From positions 1 through 33,732 of the forward strand of contig NZ_JARXHY010000025.1 in the NCBI RefSeq assembly GCF_031127815.1: 33,732 nucleotides of DNA, given 5' to 3'. Positions 33,397 to 33,732 of the stretch are shown here, one piece after another. The notes under the pieces were generated by a model. It saw nothing but the letters and a program-made list of their open reading frames with translations, did not search any database and was not told the DNA's origin. Source of the stretch: Pelagicoccus sp. SDUM812003 (lineage in GTDB: Bacteria > Verrucomicrobiota > Verrucomicrobiia > Opitutales > Opitutaceae). A program made the translations under genes and the position numbers. The first letter of the stretch is position 1. Every line of letters begins with the position of its first letter.

Positions 33397-33732
33397 GAAA
33401 GGTGTATGACGGGTTTCAGGAATGGTTCTCTCGGAACCGCGTATGAGAGCGGATCTTCGCGGATAGGTTTAAAATGAGTAGGTTGGGGGAGAGCGTGCCC
33501 AGAGGTTGTCTCCTCGCTTCGCGCGTCGAGTGTCGCTCAGCTCGGTACGCTCCACCTTGAAAAGCGAGGGAGGATGGGATTGGGACCGGGGCTGGCAAGC
33601 TGGTTTTGCAGGGGCAGATCCCATAGCGAGGGGAGGCGCAACTCTTTTTTGTAACGTGGTGGATTAACACTTCTAAGGAATATCCGCCTTTTGTGGCCGC
33701 CTTGGCTTCGCTATCTTCGAGAGGTAGTCCGA
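33397..33732. other. Upstream region of tex with inverted-repeat sequence
   Basis: No supported gene. It has a short hairpin GGTTC-TCTCG-GAACC at 33424-33438 and an 8-bp inverted repeat CCTCGCTT (33512-33519) with AAGCGAGG (33562-33569). The minus frame at 33416-33670 runs through these repeats and is taken as spurious. The last 60 bases may belong to a feature outside the window. Confidence 0.45.

Noticed and set aside
33416-33670. 84-codon minus-strand frame upstream of tex
   Set aside because: It is read through inverted-repeat sequence, is rich in Arg/Ser/Pro and has no family pattern.

Overview
The window looks like chromosomal DNA of a Verrucomicrobiota bacterium, most likely of the Opitutales/Puniceicoccales type. 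This is inferred from gene content and style: a GbsR-type regulator beside a polysaccharide locus, a very large secreted beta-helix protein whose C-terminal module ends in a FFRL-type motif, an orphan duplicated permease, a standalone four-helix-bundle gene in degenerate repeats, and REP-like palindromes between genes. No rRNA, tRNA, CRISPR array, transposase or phage gene was found.

Positions 1-7700 (all minus strand) are a surface-polysaccharide block, visibly AT-richer than the rest. In transcription order it holds a GbsR/MarR-like regulator, a DUF268 methyltransferase-like protein, a class I methyltransferase-like protein, a Wzx-type flippase, a Wzy/O-antigen-ligase-like membrane protein and an FkbM methyltransferase. 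There are roughly 0.5 kb gaps between several genes and no glycosyltransferase. The GDP-L-fucose pair gmd and fcl (9.95-12.03 kb, minus, GC-rich) probably supplies a sugar for the same or another glycan. It is separated from the block by an accessory zone (7.65-9.9 kb). That zone carries a four-helix-bundle protein in degenerate repeats, one copy of which encodes the N-terminus of the GbsR protein. It also carries a two-gene nucleotidyltransferase/69-aa module bracketed on both sides by the same two repeat families in the same order.

From 12.2 to 21.2 kb lie housekeeping and envelope genes: a GNAT acetyltransferase that may lack part of its core, an S41 peptidase overlapping a LolA-like exported protein, a DUF4399 protein, a small lipoprotein, a protein that appears to fuse the TIGR03546 and TIGR03545 families, a chemotaxis receptor, a flavin reductase followed by gene-remnant sequence, and an orphan 83-aa protein. 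An orphan minus-strand terminator with a sigma54-like element about 200 bp upstream suggests a small RNA near 12.83-13.03 kb.

From 21.7 to 33.4 kb lie an ADOP/MacB-like permease, a DUF3016 protein, a LysR regulator divergent from a CPVC thioredoxin-fold protein and a secreted protein of unknown function, the 1152-aa CSLREA/beta-helix protein, and the RNA-binding protein Tex. Assignments come from reading motifs; no database search was run.
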